Assembly (NCBI GenBank): GCA_944472135.2
Contig: OX235263.1
Span: 33,161,379 to 33,225,378 of the forward strand
Direction of reading: 5' to 3'
Length of the DNA: 64,000 nt
DNA from: Trichobilharzia regenti
Lineage: Eukaryota > Platyhelminthes > Trematoda > Strigeidida > Schistosomatidae
The position numbers and the translations under genes are program-made. The first letter of the stretch is position 1. Each line of letters starts with the position of its first letter. The notes below the pieces were generated by a model, which worked only from the letters and a program-made list of their open reading frames with translations, had not been told where the DNA came from and searched no databases. Below, piece by piece: positions 36,216 through 45,403 of the stretch.

Positions 36216-36794
36216 TGATATAGCATACCCATAAATACTGTAGTTTGAGTGAAGAGTAGTACTTGGATACAAGTAAGAAACAAAGCATCTCTGATGCAAT
36301 AAAATCCCTATGGGATCACAAAAATGTAATATCATACGCTTATCTTTGAAACCTACTGTCTTCATTTGGCTATCAAACAGGATTTAGTGCTTCAGAGTAG
36401 AAGAACTCCGAAATCGCGCAAATAAATTCCTGCAAAAAATTTTTCCAATATCTTAACATTATATTCCTTGTGTCATTACGTGAATATAATGACAAACTTT
36501 ACAGCTACAATGTGCTTGTAGCCTATAAATACTTAGTAAACTTTCATATATTTATAAATTTGCTACGATATCGACCCGTCTTTCAGAGGATTGGATTTTA
36601 TCCGGCTATTATCCCTGAAATACTTGGTGACTAAGAGAAAGACACTAAGGAAAAAGGGACCACTTCAATGTAGATTACTTCAAACGTAAATTTTCTGAAT
36701 TTAGTCTAATTTTTTGGTAATATCAAAGTCACTGATGTTGACTACTGGAATAAATCCCGCGGTTATTGATAAGAAAATAAAGTCGTGGATATGT
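36216..36794. other. No feature recognised (dynein intron)
   Basis: Contains a short GTTAGTTAGTTAG run near 36161-36174 at its edge. Otherwise unassigned. Confidence 0.35.
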
Positions 36795-37735
36795 AACAAT
36801 AACAATAACTTCATTGCAAACCGTACTTTTGGTAGAAATATGGAATTTTCAGCTTGTAGTGCAATAATGCATCTGATTTTCTCATTACAGGCGCAATAGT
36901 TAAAGTAGGGCATTTACGTTAATAATATTGTTCGGTAAGAAGTGAATATACAATTATATCAAGTGAAAATATTAGCGATAATGTAATAATGTAAACAAAA
37001 CACAATACCGTTTGCTCAGAGTTCCTCAGTACACTATTACACTATTCTCATCACCTAAAATGTGTGCTAAGTAAGGTATCGCGGAGTTTTGGTTCTTAGT
37101 CGTCCGAGCATACAGTCTTCTATAGTTGTTTCTAGTTCCACCCGATGAGATGCTAGCAGAGAGAGTTGTGTATGGAGAGGATATTCAGAGTCTGCTAGGA
37201 TAACGTTTGATAATTTCTTGCAGGAATTCAAGTGTCTGTCTACAATAGTATCAAAGAGCAACAGTCCACTCGTCTTGCTGACGGCTTTAGTGCCCTACGC
37301 AGTATATCAAAGTCTTTCTTGAGTAGCCCAGGAAAGATTAATGGGAAACAGTAAAGAAGTACTGACAGAATACAAGGATTAACAAATGGCAACAATAGAG
37401 ACGGAATAATGCCAGATTGTCTTAACTTCCTTAAATAGAATGCTAAAAGAAATATTTCTCTGGAAACCAACATGATATGGGGAGACCAGGAAAGGTGATC
37501 AGATGAAATACACAGTTTAAGGTATTCAACATTCGATTTGGTTTTAAATTCAGTGCCATCTATGATGGTGGGACCGTAAGAACTGACCAGTTCATATGTA
37601 AGTCACACTTGCGTTTGAAAATGAAATTAACCATCTGACATTTGAAGGGATTAACATTAAGACCATTTGACGAGGACCACTGATTAACTTCTGATAAAAA
37701 AGTTGTTCATTTTAAAACTGTGGCTGAGAAGTAAC
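36795..37735 (-). pseudogene. CR1-like LINE C-terminal fragment with 3' UTR (dynein intron)
   Basis: The minus strand 3' end near 36795-36860 keeps GCTGAAAATTCCATA. Frames 37473-37240 (REIFLLAFYLRKLRQSGI, FVNPCILSVLLYC, FPGLLKKDF) and 37261-37067 (DTIVDRHLNSCKKLSN) match the LINE ORF at 16263-16748. The 5' side reaches the KYLGL and SNGLKLNP regions at ~37735. Frameshifted. Confidence 0.78.
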
Positions 37736-38230
37736 GTATCAGGAACTCAGTTATTTTAATAACAAATGAAAGGATAATAAACTAAATTTATATATGTATA
37801 TATATGTAGTAGTGGGATAATAAGATCACAGATACTTCTTTTACCTCAATAACTGGTTATCATTACTCTTATGTTATTGTAAAGAAGACCATTTTCAGTC
37901 GATACTACTTTCTTAATGACGACATTCAGTATATTATTTAGTTGGTAGTGAAACCTAAGACGCACGTTTCCTCCTTTATTGGATTCGTCAACCAGAAGTA
38001 TCTGCTCCCCAGACATGGATGTCCTCAAACAGAACAAAAGACTCTTCTAAATATCTAAGTGGGGATTTTCTCTGCATTATTAATGATATGATTAAAAACT
38101 TCCTGTTTCGATATTTCGTAGAGCACTTTTATGTACAGTGTTTTAGAGTAGATTTTCTTTGACTTAGACTTGTCTGTTGTACAAATTTATTTCTCTTTAA
38201 TACATTTTTTTTGAAATTTAAATTTTTAAG
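37736..38230. other. Intron sequence before exon b; short (TA)n run
   Basis: ATATATGTATATATATG at about 37790-37806. No other feature seen. Confidence 0.4.
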
Positions 38231-38566
38231 ATATGTGAATGTCAAAAACATTTTGGTCGATATGAAGAAGGCAATAAAACAATTATGCCAATATTTCAAG
38301 GAATTCGTGGTCCAGAAGTAGAGATTCTTTTAACAACAATTGAACAAATGTTTGCTAAATTAATGAATAATTTATTTGAAAAACGTCATTATATCTTAGA
38401 TGTGAAGGCTACATCATGGCATGATGATTATAATCGCTTCAGGATAGGCATAAAAGATTTAGAAGTAATGATGCAGAATGCAATAAATACAGCATTTGAA
38501 ACTGTTACAACTATACAACAAGGCGTTGAAGTATTGGATATATTTGCTCATCTTCATCATCGTGAG
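38231..38566 (+). CDS. DNAH2: DNAH2-like dynein heavy chain, exon b
   Basis: 112 codons, phase 0 at both ends. Acceptor TTTTTAAG at 38230, donor GTAAGC at 38567. It starts ICECQKHFGRYEEGNK, directly continuing ...RDLLE of exon a, and includes ILDVKATSWHDDYNRFR, GIKDLEVMMQNAINTAFETV and GVEVLDIFAHL, a highly conserved part of DHC_N1. The start codon-like ATG at 38285 is internal and not a gene start. Confidence 0.93.
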
Positions 38567-39136
38567 GTAAGCATGTCTATTTTCTGGAAAAATGAGAAAC
38601 TGGTATAGTTGAATATATTCCGTTTGTTTTGGATTTTAGTTAGTAGATGAAATCCATGAATCAGTTGTTTTGTTTTTGTTGTAATATTAACTATACTTTG
38701 AATTTAGCGATGAACTTTGTAAGAAAAGTAGTGACCTAATAAAGACCTTTCATTGTCTCAAGGGTAAAATGATTTGAAAGGCGACAGGTAACAAAATGCT
38801 CTTCGTTGTACACTTGATTTTAATTTAAGTTTTAAATACTCGTTCCCCGTGAAAGATCAGGTTTTTGTCCATTAACGTTTAAATGGTGCTTTCACTCTCT
38901 TTGCACTATGTGAAAGACAGTGAAGTCTAATAAGAAATGTAGATTGTAGATTAATATTTTTGGTGCAAACAGTATACGAATACCTTATTTGAATGTCAAG
39001 CTGTTCAAATAAATAGTGGTCATAAATGACCTGGCATACATACACAATTATTCTTCCTTATTCAACTGGATTAGCAGTATGCCATCAGATTTGCATTCAA
39101 CACATAATACTGGATGTAATTGACAAATAAAACTAT
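38567..39136. other. Intron sequence, nothing recognised
   Basis: No frame or repeat match. Confidence 0.4.
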
Positions 39137-39278
39137 ATTTTCAACAGTTGGCTTGTAAGGATTATTTTTGTTTTGACGAATTGATCACAGATTGATATCA
39201 GTTGGTTCTCTAACTGATATTATTCTGTGATCAGCTCGTCAAAACAAATCTGAACCTTACAAACCAGCTATTGAAAAT
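39137..39278. repeat. Foldback hairpin (arms ~65 bp)
   Basis: 39137-39202 and 39212-39278 are near-complementary (for example TTTTGACGA...TTGATCACAG against CTGTGATCAGCTCGTCAAAA) with a loop of about ten bases. It abuts a SINE-B and contains the SINE-B tail motif GGTTCTCTAACTGAT, so it probably arose from an inverted pair of SINE-B ends. Confidence 0.85.
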
Positions 39279-39287
39279 TAATCTGAT

Positions 39288-39622
39288 GCTTTCTGGTGGC
39301 TTGCTACAGGACGGAGTTTGCTGGAGTTCTAATGAGAATTCGTGACCAGTGAGGTTCAACCAGTCAAGTGGGAGGATGGATATCCCAGCGATGACATTGG
39401 TTGATGGTCACGCTAAATCATGAACAGGTAGAAGTTAGAATTCATGGGGTGGCCATTGAATTGGGTCTCAGTGGCTGAATGGCATACGAGCTTGCCTTGT
39501 GACCGGAAGGTCCTGGGTTCGAACCCTGTCAGTGGGTGCGTACTACCAATGATTGTCAAACTAGGATGAAACAACTGACTGTCCAATACTTCCTGGTTTT
39601 CAATGGTTCTCTAACTGATGTC
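39288..39622 (+). repeat. SINE-B copy
   Basis: Plus-oriented: GAATTCGTGACCAGTGAGG, then the tRNA-like head CAGTGGCTGAATGGCATACG with GGTCCTGGGTTCGAACCCTG (good B-box), a degenerate hammerhead segment (39540-39595), and tail CAATGGTTCTCTAACTGATG. Confidence 0.75.
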
Positions 39623-40512
39623 AACTCATCAAAATAAAACTACCAAAATGCTAACGCAACAGTTGAATGCAGACTATATACTAAGTCAAGCAGGTGAAGA
39701 GATTGGACAACTTCAACTAACAGATGGTAATCCATACCATTAAAGATAGCTCTATTGAAGTGGTAAAAATTGGAGATCTTTTCTTTTCAAGTTCTTTTTC
39801 GTCGATGATGAATTACTACCAACTTGTATAACTCACTTATGTAATTACTGATTTCTTGAATTTTTCATACTGCGTTATTGTTGCATTGTTAAAATTCGAT
39901 TAGGTAATATAAAATTCAACTGAATTCAGAGATTTTATCAAAAGTAATCATTTATGAAAGATTGTGTACTTCTAAATTAACCTGTATAAAATTCATTTGA
40001 AAAAAAGGGATATCCATCGTTAGTAATATGAGATTGTATTTGCTTTCCCAAAAACATCTATAAATTATAGATGCACATAAGAAAAATACGTAATTTGTCA
40101 TAATTAACACCATACAACTAATACATTATGAAGTTTAGATGGTTGGAGGCATTCTGCAGGAAGCCTTGGACTTAGGTTTTGTGCTAGTTGACACTCATCA
40201 GAAAGGCGTATCTGCAACCTTGAAGGAACTCATGTCCCTTCTGAGATTCAAACCCGCGTCACGCAGCGCTTAACTTCAACTAAGTTCTCATTAGCGGAAA
40301 CGGAGACCAAACTTCATTCGACCTACTTCTCAGTTCAACTAGCTGGCCGTATAGGGCGAAATGCAAAGCCATTCAAATACCTGTATAGGAATGTGAAAAA
40401 ACCGAAATTCTGATGGATTTATTATAATGTATGTAGATATCCAAAAAACATACCGTATTGTCAGGTGATTAACCTGCCAACGCTAGCATTGATGAACTAA
40501 TGATTAAACTAA
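39623..40512. other. Intron sequence, nothing recognised
   Basis: No frame or family match. The insertion site of the compact LTR element follows. Confidence 0.4.
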
Positions 40513-40517
40513 GTAAA

Positions 40518-40711
40518 TGTAGTAATTTATTGTACTTGAAATATTAATATACCGGGATGACGGAATTATAGGAATCTAATCAAAACCCAGAGAGGGCAGC
40601 AATCAGTAATTTGTATTTAGCGGAATTAGAATGCAATTCATATAAGAAACATATCAACAGTCAACAGTAAGTATTTAAACAATACAGAGATAGAAATTGT
40701 CAATCACCACA
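40518..40711 (-). repeat. 3' LTR (194 bp) of compact element
   Basis: In element orientation it begins TGTGGTGATTGAC and ends TTACTACA. The first codons of this LTR encode the end of the internal ORF (Cys-Gly-Asp-stop). It is preceded by a purine-rich GAGGTGTGGCGGA that can act as polypurine tract. Confidence 0.88.
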
Positions 40712-42139
40712 TCCGCCACACCTCGAATATCTCCTCGCGTATTTATAACGATGTCTCGGTTTGCTTGCAAGTAGCTTCGAGCTAACTGATTCTGTGATAT
40801 TATTTTCATCAGTACTATCTGGACTTATTTCTGAATTATCTACAAAATCAGGATTATTAGCGGAATCAATAATATTATAATTGGAACGACCTACTTCATT
40901 TATTGTCACTTTGTCCAGGTGTCCGTTATGAACTGAGTGATCTTTGATGTCTAATATCTTCACCACTCGATTTCCCATTTTTTGTAGTATAATTCCAACA
41001 GAAGGTCTGTAGTTATTATCTTTGTAATAATGTACATTAGAAGTAGTGGACATCAGATGCTTTTTGAGAATTCGAGATTTGAATAGTTTTGCAGGACTTT
41101 CACAAGAACTTGTATGCTCTGGATTCACCAGACGTAGTCTATGCATATGCAGTAATTCCTCAATTTTATTCAGTTGCTCTCTCATCTCATTCAGGTCTTT
41201 TCGTGCTTTCGACAGTTCACATTGCAACTTGGCTACCTCATTTTTGAATACAGTTGATACTTGCGTTGCTGAACTTGCAGTGGAGGTTTTCGTTGGATTA
41301 GCTTGAGTATTTTGAAAAGTTGAAAGACACATAGACTCCATTTTACTAGACAGCTTGGGAGAATTATAAGAATGTTGAGCAACATAAGTACTCGAACTCC
41401 TGCAAACCGTCTTGATGTGTCCAACTTTACCACATTTATAGCACTTAGCACTCCGAAAACGGCAAGTGCTTCGTAGATGTAACTTTCCACAGGATAAACA
41501 CGGTTTAATGTTTTTGATCTCTCGCTGCATTCTATTACCTGTGGACGGCAGTTTGGATTTCTTTCCATGAACACTTGTATTTTCGACTTTGGACAGCATG
41601 ACATCAGATACTGACGTAGTGGGAGCAGAGTATTCATTATGGACATCTTCATATGTAATACATACCTCTTTAGCAGTTTGAAACGTACAAGAAGGAATCT
41701 GAATTAACTCCTTCTCTAATTTAGGAATGTTGATTCCAGCAATTAGACGATCACGTAGTTGTGTATGCAGCTGATCTCCAAAATTACACTTTGAGGCTTG
41801 AATTTGGAGTTGTAGTATAAAGTCTCTTATCTTCTGATTGGGAGAACGTACCAGTTTGTTGAACTGAGCCCTCTCTCTGGTCTCAAAAGTAGTTACATGG
41901 AAGTGATCTATAAGAAGTTCACGGAGCTTAGCATATGGCATAGAAATGGGTTTATCTGGAAACGCCAGATTCTTCACCAGGCTATATGCATCAAGACCAA
42001 TAGCGGTGATGAAATGAGCAGGTATTTTATCATCCCGAACATTCTTGGAAATGCACCACGCATCAAAGCATTCCAAATAATCAGCAATCTCCCGCGGAGA
42101 ACCATTAAGGGGAAATTTTCCCAGGTTACTTAGCTCCAT
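40700..42139 (-). CDS. Gag-like protein fused to a Pol C-terminal-like tail, 479 aa
   Basis: Complete ORF. The ATG (42139-42137) is 13 bases after the 5' LTR, within or next to the primer-binding site; the stop lies 12 bases into the 3' LTR. Residues 1-170 look like a retrotransposon Gag capsid region (LECFDAWCISKNVRDDKIPA, FNKLVRSPNQKIRDFILQLQ). Two zinc knuckles lie at ~214-246 (C-x2-C-x3-H-x4-C, then C-x2-C-x4-H-x4-C), followed by a probable coiled coil at ~305-340 (KARKDLNEMREQLNKIEELL). The last ~110 residues (YRPSVGIILQKMGNRVVKIL...) resemble the C-terminal tail of a gypsy-type integrase, not Gag. I infer an internal deletion joining Gag to the Pol end. The tail assignment is tentative; the Gag part is firm. 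Confidence 0.85.
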   Translation of the reverse strand: MELSNLGKFPLNGSPREIADYLECFDAWCISKNVRDDKIPAHFITAIGLDAYSLVKNLAFPDKPISMPYAKLRELLIDHFHVTTFETRERAQFNKLVRSPNQKIRDFILQLQIQASKCNFGDQLHTQLRDRLIAGINIPKLEKELIQIPSCTFQTAKEVCITYEDVHNEYSAPTTSVSDVMLSKVENTSVHGKKSKLPSTGNRMQREIKNIKPCLSCGKLHLRSTCRFRSAKCYKCGKVGHIKTVCRSSSTYVAQHSYNSPKLSSKMESMCLSTFQNTQANPTKTSTASSATQVSTVFKNEVAKLQCELSKARKDLNEMREQLNKIEELLHMHRLRLVNPEHTSSCESPAKLFKSRILKKHLMSTTSNVHYYKDNNYRPSVGIILQKMGNRVVKILDIKDHSVHNGHLDKVTINEVGRSNYNIIDSANNPDFVDNSEISPDSTDENNITESVSSKLLASKPRHRYKYARRYSRCGGCGD

Positions 42140-42152
42140 CGCGACGCCAATT
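42140..42152 (-). promoter_or_regulatory. Primer-binding-site candidate
   Basis: Directly after the 5' LTR in element orientation: AAT then TGGCGTCGCGATGG, which overlaps the Gag start codon. TGG at this spacing is the normal start of a tRNA-primed site. I cannot name the tRNA. The other compact element has TGGTGTCGCTGCC at the same place. Confidence 0.6.
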
Positions 42153-42346
42153 TGTAGTAATTTATTGTACTTGAAATATTAATATACCGGGATGACGGAA
42201 TTATAGGAATCTAATCAAAACCCAGAGAGGGCAGCAATCAGTAATTTGTATTTAGCGGAATTAGAATGCAATTCATATAAGAAACATATCAACAGTCAAC
42301 AGTAAGTATTTAAACAATACAGAGATAGAAATTGTCAATCACAACA
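42153..42346 (-). repeat. 5' LTR (194 bp) of compact element
   Basis: Differs from the 3' LTR at one base (the A in TGTTGTGATT against G in TGTGGTGATT region). It begins TGTTGTGATTGAC in element orientation. Confidence 0.88.
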
Positions 42347-42361
42347 GTAAACTCATGTTTG

Positions 42362-42598
42362 ATAAGGTGGCATAGCGGTTAGGATGCTCGCCGACCATGC
42401 ACATGGTCCGGGGTTCGATCCCCGACCGAGGCACTCCTTTACCTCACTAAGACAGAAATAGTGCTGGTAAAGAGGGACGGTTGGGTATGAGGCTAGCAAC
42501 CCCATCATGTAAAAATAAACACTGCTACAGAAGCTCCAGGCTTCTAGCTTGAAGCCTTATTTTCCACTGGGGAACGTGTGGGAATGAACTGAAGGCCT
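42362..42598 (+). repeat. SINE-C copy, best-preserved head
   Basis: GGTGGCATAGCGGTTAGGAT (A-box side), GGTCCGGGGTTCGATCCCCG (excellent B-box), CTTTACCTCACTAAGACAG, GGTAAAGAGGGACGGTTGGG, and tail GAAGCCTTATTTTCCACTGGG. tRNA-derived, but the cloverleaf is incomplete after the B-box, so it is not a tRNA gene. Confidence 0.8.
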
Positions 42599-42941
42599 GT
42601 CAGGGCAGTAGTAGTGGCCGGTTAAACTTGCTTCTTCTGCACACAAAGTTGTAAATGAGAAAGAAATTTAGTGTTTCTTTCAGTTAATCAGCCACAGACG
42701 ATATATATATATATAGAGAGAGAGAGAGTAGTGCTCTTTCAATTGCCTGTACGTTGATTAGTCTATCAGATCAATACAAGCAGTTCAAGTAATCCAATTA
42801 CTTCTCTGCTGAATAACAAAACTTCTATTGATTAGGGAGACAGATAACTACTTAAGGTGGAAAATGCCCTAATGTTTTGTACAAGGCCTTTCAAAATCGT
42901 CTTAAAGGGATATATTACACTGCACTATAGAATTATGCAGC
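42599..42941. other. Intron sequence with (AT)n(AG)n microsatellite
   Basis: ATATATATATATATAGAGAGAGAGAG lies at about 42701-42728; nothing else is recognised. Confidence 0.5.
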
Positions 42942-42945
42942 CTAG

Positions 42946-43275
42946 TGTAACAACAGAAGACAAGGGCCAGGCAACAGATCGTTTTATTATGAAAATCAAC
43001 ACGTATTTATACATATTTCAACAACATTATTATAGACAAGCGCAGTCATCTGATTGGTTGTTTTTAGGTAGACAAACGCAGGCTTCTGATTGGTTGTTTC
43101 GGGATTCCTTGACAAATCGAGTTCTCTATCTGCGAATCACATTTTGCCACGTTAACTTTGCTGCGATTGGTTGTTGACTCAGTCTTGTTCATATTTTCTC
43201 ACGGCCCATATTAGTGACCTAGACCTTAACGTAGATTAGTGCCAACCAATCGGCTAGCAGCCTGCTCTCACTACA
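42946..43275 (-). repeat. 3' LTR (330 bp) of mini element
   Basis: In element orientation it runs TGTAGTGAGAGCAGGC to TTGTTACA. It holds the last six codons and stop of the internal ORF and is preceded by the polypurine tract GACGGGGGGACGAG. Confidence 0.9.
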
Positions 43276-43673
43276 CTCGTCCCCCCGTCAAATACGTGCG
43301 ACTGAAGTCGGCTTGATCTACTTGGTGCAGGCGTCATCGTTGGCTTGTCTCGCTGTATCCATTTCTGGAGCTCGCTGACGTTCACGCGCCTCTTATTGTT
43401 CGCCATTGCGACTGTGTCTGCGTAACCCCATCTCGAAGTGACCATATATGGTCCTTCCCACTTTGGAAACTGTTTGCCTGACCCTGTCGAACATTCGTCC
43501 ATACTTCGGCTCACACTTTCATATGCTGCTTTCACCCGACCTCCCAGCAGCGTCCCAAGTAGCAGCTCCATCGCTGACAGATCTTGAACGCCACTCAACT
43601 GCGCAGAAGCCTTGAAGTCCTGCCCGAAGATCCATATGTCTCCATCGAAAACAGCAGGGCATAGGCTTTCCAT
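43254..43673 (-). CDS. Short ORF with gypsy Pol C-terminal signature, 139 aa
   Basis: The start is chosen at 43673-43671 (MESLCPAVFDGD), 25 bases inside the 5' LTR border; the frame is also open upstream through the LTR to 43766. Residues ~75-115 read KQFPKWEGPYMVTSRWGYAD then KRRVNVSELQKWIQ, the typical end of a gypsy/Metaviridae-type Pol after the integrase core (KWEGPY...V..L..W). The first ~40 residues lie where Gag should begin. I infer a deletion that kept the Gag start and the Pol end in one frame. The stop (TAG) is about 20 bases into the 3' LTR. No enzyme activity is expected. Confidence 0.75.
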   Translation of the reverse strand: MESLCPAVFDGDIWIFGQDFKASAQLSGVQDLSAMELLLGTLLGGRVKAAYESVSRSMDECSTGSGKQFPKWEGPYMVTSRWGYADTVAMANNKRRVNVSELQKWIQRDKPTMTPAPSRSSRLQSHVFDGGTSVVRAGC

Positions 43674-43697
43674 TTGTCGGTAGGCAGCGACACCAAA
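43674..43697 (-). promoter_or_regulatory. Primer-binding-site candidate of mini element
   Basis: Directly after the 5' LTR in element orientation: TT then TGGTGTCGCTGCC. It shares TGG-Y-GTCGC with the site of the 1.83-kb element. Confidence 0.6.
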
Positions 43698-44027
43698 TGT
43701 AACAACAGAAGACAAGGGCCAGGCAACAGATCGTTTTATTATGAAAATCAACACGTATTTATACATATTTCAACAACATTATTATAGACAAGCGCAGTCA
43801 TCTGATTGGTTGTTTTTAGGTAGACAAACGCAGGCTTCTGATTGGTTGTTTCGGGATTCCTTGACAAATCGAGTTCTCTATCTGCGAATCACATTTTGCC
43901 ACGTTAACTTTGCTGCGATTGGTTGTTGACTCAGTCTTGTTCATATTTTCTCACGGCCCATATTAGTGACCTAGACCTTAACGTAGATTAGTGCCAACCA
44001 ATCGGCTAGCAGCCTGCTCTCACTACA
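43698..44027 (-). repeat. 5' LTR (330 bp) of mini element
   Basis: Base-for-base repeat of 42946-43275 as far as I can compare by eye. The shared 62-codon plus-strand frame (43741-43929 and the end of 42857-43177) is LTR sequence, not a gene. Confidence 0.9.
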
Positions 44028-44163
44028 CTAGTAGTTAAGAAGAAAACTTGACAAATTCCGTGATTACTGAAACTAAAAAAGTGTTTAATAAATGTTTGGT
44101 GCTAATTTTGAACTGATCAATTATGAATAAAATCTCTTCTGACCTTTATTTTTCTATTTTAAG

Positions 44164-44352
44164 ACTATACGAAGAACTATTGATAATAAAACAAACGAAC
44201 TGATAACTCGTTTTGGCAATTGTTTAAATCAAGTTAAAAAAGAAATGTCTCAACGCGTCTACACTGGTATACCATTACCAACTGAAGCATACTACAGTGG
44301 ACAAGCTATCTACTGGAGATTTTTACGTCGTAGATTAGAAAAGGATATGTTG
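44164..44352 (+). CDS. DNAH2: DNAH2-like dynein heavy chain, exon c
   Basis: 63 codons, phase 0. Acceptor CTATTTTAAG at 44163, donor GTTAGT at 44353. It reads TIRRTIDNKTNELITRFGNC, then SGQAIYWRFLRRRLEKDML, matching the REAIRRT...W...LKRRLD region of dynein tails. It is too short to show as a long ORF but fits exactly between exons b and d. Confidence 0.9.
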
Positions 44353-44894
44353 GTTAGTCATATATAATATTTATATCAACTAAAAGTAAAATACATGTTT
44401 CTATGTCATTCCAAAAGCATAGGATATGCATTAACTGGAATTTGATCACGTTTATTTTAATACACTGGAATAGTTTAGTGATATATCTTATATCACCCAT
44501 CTTTGTATGTTTTGAAGTTAAGAAATACGTACGATACTTGTAGTTTGATGTCAACCAGAGATTAGACACTCAATGAATACTTAAATTTCAGCATAAGTAT
44601 TTATGGTAGGAAGGACCAAGTCAAACTTTAAGCACCGCTAAAAACTACCAATGAAGTGCGATGGCACCAATGACCTTGAAAAGCTCACTGACCAAGTTAG
44701 TGAAACCTGACAAATAATGTTGTCATCATCAATAAAATATGCTCATCGAAGCGTTCTGTTATTAAATGGGATATCTGGTAAGTTTCAACTTAGGTTTTGG
44801 GGAAAGATTAAGTTATGGTTTAAGCCAGGGACAAGCTAGGGTTGGGTTAACCTAATACAGGCGACACCAGAGTTGGTTAGAGTTAGATTACATT

Positions 44895-44965
44895 TAGCTT
44901 AGGGATATTTTCACGTTAGGGTTAGGTTCAGCAAAGATTAGGGCTATTCTTAGGGTTAGAAGACC
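44895..44965. repeat. Degenerate TTAGGG-like repeats
   Basis: GTTAGGGTTAGGTT, GATTAGGG, TTAGGGTTAG and similar words cluster here. Too short and irregular to be a telomere remnant of any size. Confidence 0.45.
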
Positions 44966-45031
44966 TAAATAATTACATGCATAGTATGTAGTTAAATTAC
45001 TCTGTTGATGTAAGAATAGAACTTGTGCACT

Positions 45032-45215
45032 GTGGTAGAGTATAACTGCATTGTGGATAACATTTATTTTGATAAAGCCTCACAGTGTTATACAGTAATA
45101 TTTACTAATGAAGTTTCAAGCACAATTTATTGTTCAGTAAATATTACTGCATAACACTATGAAACTCTATCAAAATAAATTTTACCCACAATGGAATTAC
45201 ACTCTTTTGATACTA
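45032..45215. repeat. Hairpin with ~80-bp arms
   Basis: Left arm (45032-45112) includes CACAGTGTTATACAGTAATATTTACT; right arm (45133-45215) includes AGTAAATATTACTGCATAACACTATG, its complement with few mismatches. The loop is ~20 bases. Confidence 0.85.
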
Positions 45216-45403
45216 CAACCTAAAACTGAGAGCTTTTTTATTACATGTGAGAAAAAGGTATCCTCTGTAACACTGTTATACAGTTTTTGTGCATTTTATT
45301 TATAAATATATGTATTCCATATGCAAAAATGCCTCCTTCACCTGACTGGTGCATTCGAGGTCATTCTCTGATTGGTAGTTAGCGGTGCTTAAAGTTTAAC
45401 TCT

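Larger units (their letters stand above)
40518..42346 (-). mobile_element. Compact non-autonomous gypsy-like LTR element, intact (1.83 kb)
   Basis: Two 194-bp LTRs differing at one base enclose one long ORF on the minus strand. A 5-bp target duplication GTAAA flanks it (40513-40517 and 42347-42351), and the LTR ends are TG...CA. It inserted recently, in a dynein intron, antisense to the gene. There is no protease, reverse transcriptase, RNase H or integrase core anywhere, so it must be moved by a relative's enzymes. Older copies are at 1-258 and 4654-7948. The LTR on the low-coordinate side is the element's 3' LTR. Confidence 0.88.
42946..44027 (-). mobile_element. Mini LTR element, gypsy-like family 2, intact ends (1.08 kb)
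   Basis: Two 330-bp LTRs that appear identical enclose only 422 bp. A 4-bp duplication CTAG flanks it (42942-42945 and 44028-44031). LTR ends TG...CA, a primer-binding-site candidate and a strong polypurine tract are kept, but all enzymatic domains are deleted. Identical LTRs mean a very recent insertion (or conversion). Solo LTRs of the same broad family are at 1611, 48872 and 60163. Confidence 0.88.
44618..45403. mobile_element. Terminal-inverted-repeat (MITE-like) element with inner hairpin
   Basis: 44618-44680 and 45346-45403 are inverted copies: AAACTTTAAGCACCGCTAA...ACTACCAAT on the left, ATTGGTAGTTAGCGGTGCTTAAAGTTT on the right, plus CAATGACCTTGA against GAGGTCATT. No transposase frame inside. 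The interior holds an 80-bp-arm hairpin (45032-45215) and degenerate TTAGGG-like repeats. Borders and target duplication are not resolved. It lies in the intron after exon c. Confidence 0.7.

Noticed and set aside
42395..42435. tRNA gene suggested by a perfect B-box (GGTTCGATCC)
   Set aside because: The sequence continues into the SINE-C body seen in several other places and lacks a closing acceptor stem; it is a tRNA-derived SINE head. The same applies to 17530, 39520, 52280 and 54880.
44354..44569. Minus ORF right after exon c
   Set aside because: Intronic AT-rich sequence with no similarity; ends at a splice donor by chance.
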